DNA of 64,000 bases from Stenotrophomonas lacuserhaii (GTDB lineage Bacteria; Pseudomonadota; Gammaproteobacteria; Xanthomonadales; Xanthomonadaceae): the NCBI RefSeq assembly GCF_014836545.1, contig NZ_JACSQS010000006.1, positions 111,018 to 175,017 of the forward strand, read 5' to 3'. The stretch's first letter is position 1, and each line of letters opens with the position of its first letter. Positions 63,843 through 64,000 of the stretch are shown in pieces. Both the position numbers and the translations under genes were made by a program. Below the pieces are notes generated by a model, which worked only from the letters and a program-made list of their open reading frames with translations, was not told the origin of the DNA and did no database searches.

Positions 63843-64000
63843 ATGAAAGCCAGCCTGTTCCGCCACGGCATCAATCTGTGGCCGCCCTTCCTGTTCGCCG
63901 GCATCCACGTAACCCGGGTGTCACCGGATTACCGCGACATCGACGTCGAACTGCGCATGCGTCCGTGGAACCGGAACTATGTCGGCACCCATTTCGGCGG
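63843..64000 (+). CDS. DUF4442 hot-dog-fold protein, truncated by window end
   Basis: Only 52 codons are in the window: MKASLFRHGINLWPPFLFAG, then VELRMRPWNRNYVGTHFGG. This matches the N-terminus of DUF4442 proteins, which are thioesterase-like hot-dog folds of unknown substrate. It starts 70 bases after the CHASE2 gene on the same strand. Confidence 0.75.
   Translation, partial: MKASLFRHGINLWPPFLFAGIHVTRVSPDYRDIDVELRMRPWNRNYVGTHFG

Overview
The window looks like chromosome of a high-GC gammaproteobacterium of the Xanthomonadaceae, most probably Stenotrophomonas. Two things support this. First, short palindromic repeats of the kinds GTGACGACC-N3-GGTCGTCAC and GCCGAGC-AT-GGCTCGGC sit between many genes. 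Second, the gene order maf-rng-yhdP-tldD and leuS-lptE-holA-nadD-rsfS-rlmH, together with large TonB-dependent receptors, is typical of that family. The species call is an inference; no rRNA gene is present.

Layout. 1-7.7 kb: a membrane-anchored AraC regulator, a secreted PfpI/NTF2 pair, a TonB receptor behind a Zur-box-like palindrome, an OsmC protein, and a divergent methyltransferase / Rrf2 repressor / thioredoxin-reductase-like module. 7.7-18.2 kb: an accessory, visibly more A+T-rich region read entirely on the minus strand. It holds a 1754-residue secreted Rhs/YD-repeat protein ending in five fibronectin-III-like repeats, a separate signal-peptide-bearing Rhs-core protein with a predicted zinc-protease tip, a coupled lipoprotein (probable immunity), a recombined and frameshifted second Rhs tip with a JAMM-like motif and its own coupled membrane protein, and a string of small orphan genes. 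18.6-30.4 kb: a PQQ glucose dehydrogenase with a divergent LacI regulator, a tetR-MFP-RND efflux operon with a doubled operator, and a mipA-response regulator-kinase operon. 30.4-37.7 kb: arsC, a His-rich DUF2946 protein, a TonB receptor and a PepSY reductase (a likely metal-uptake operon), then LysR/isochorismatase and DUF4870 genes. 37.7-48.3 kb: pmbA, darP, tldD, yhdP, rng, maf and a SIMPL protein. 48.6-53.5 kb: a TonB protein with a large receptor, and two small membrane proteins. 53.5-64 kb: tRNA-Asn, the leuS-to-rlmH housekeeping operon, a CnoX-like thioredoxin, a CHASE2 protein with a degenerate GGDEF domain, and a truncated DUF4442 gene.

The most unusual locus is the Rhs region. The scaffold and the core-plus-toxin are encoded as two separately exported proteins instead of one polypeptide. 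Next to them lies a silent second tip, created by recombination through a 239-bp repeat shared with the scaffold gene. All functional statements come from reading the sequence; no database search was run.
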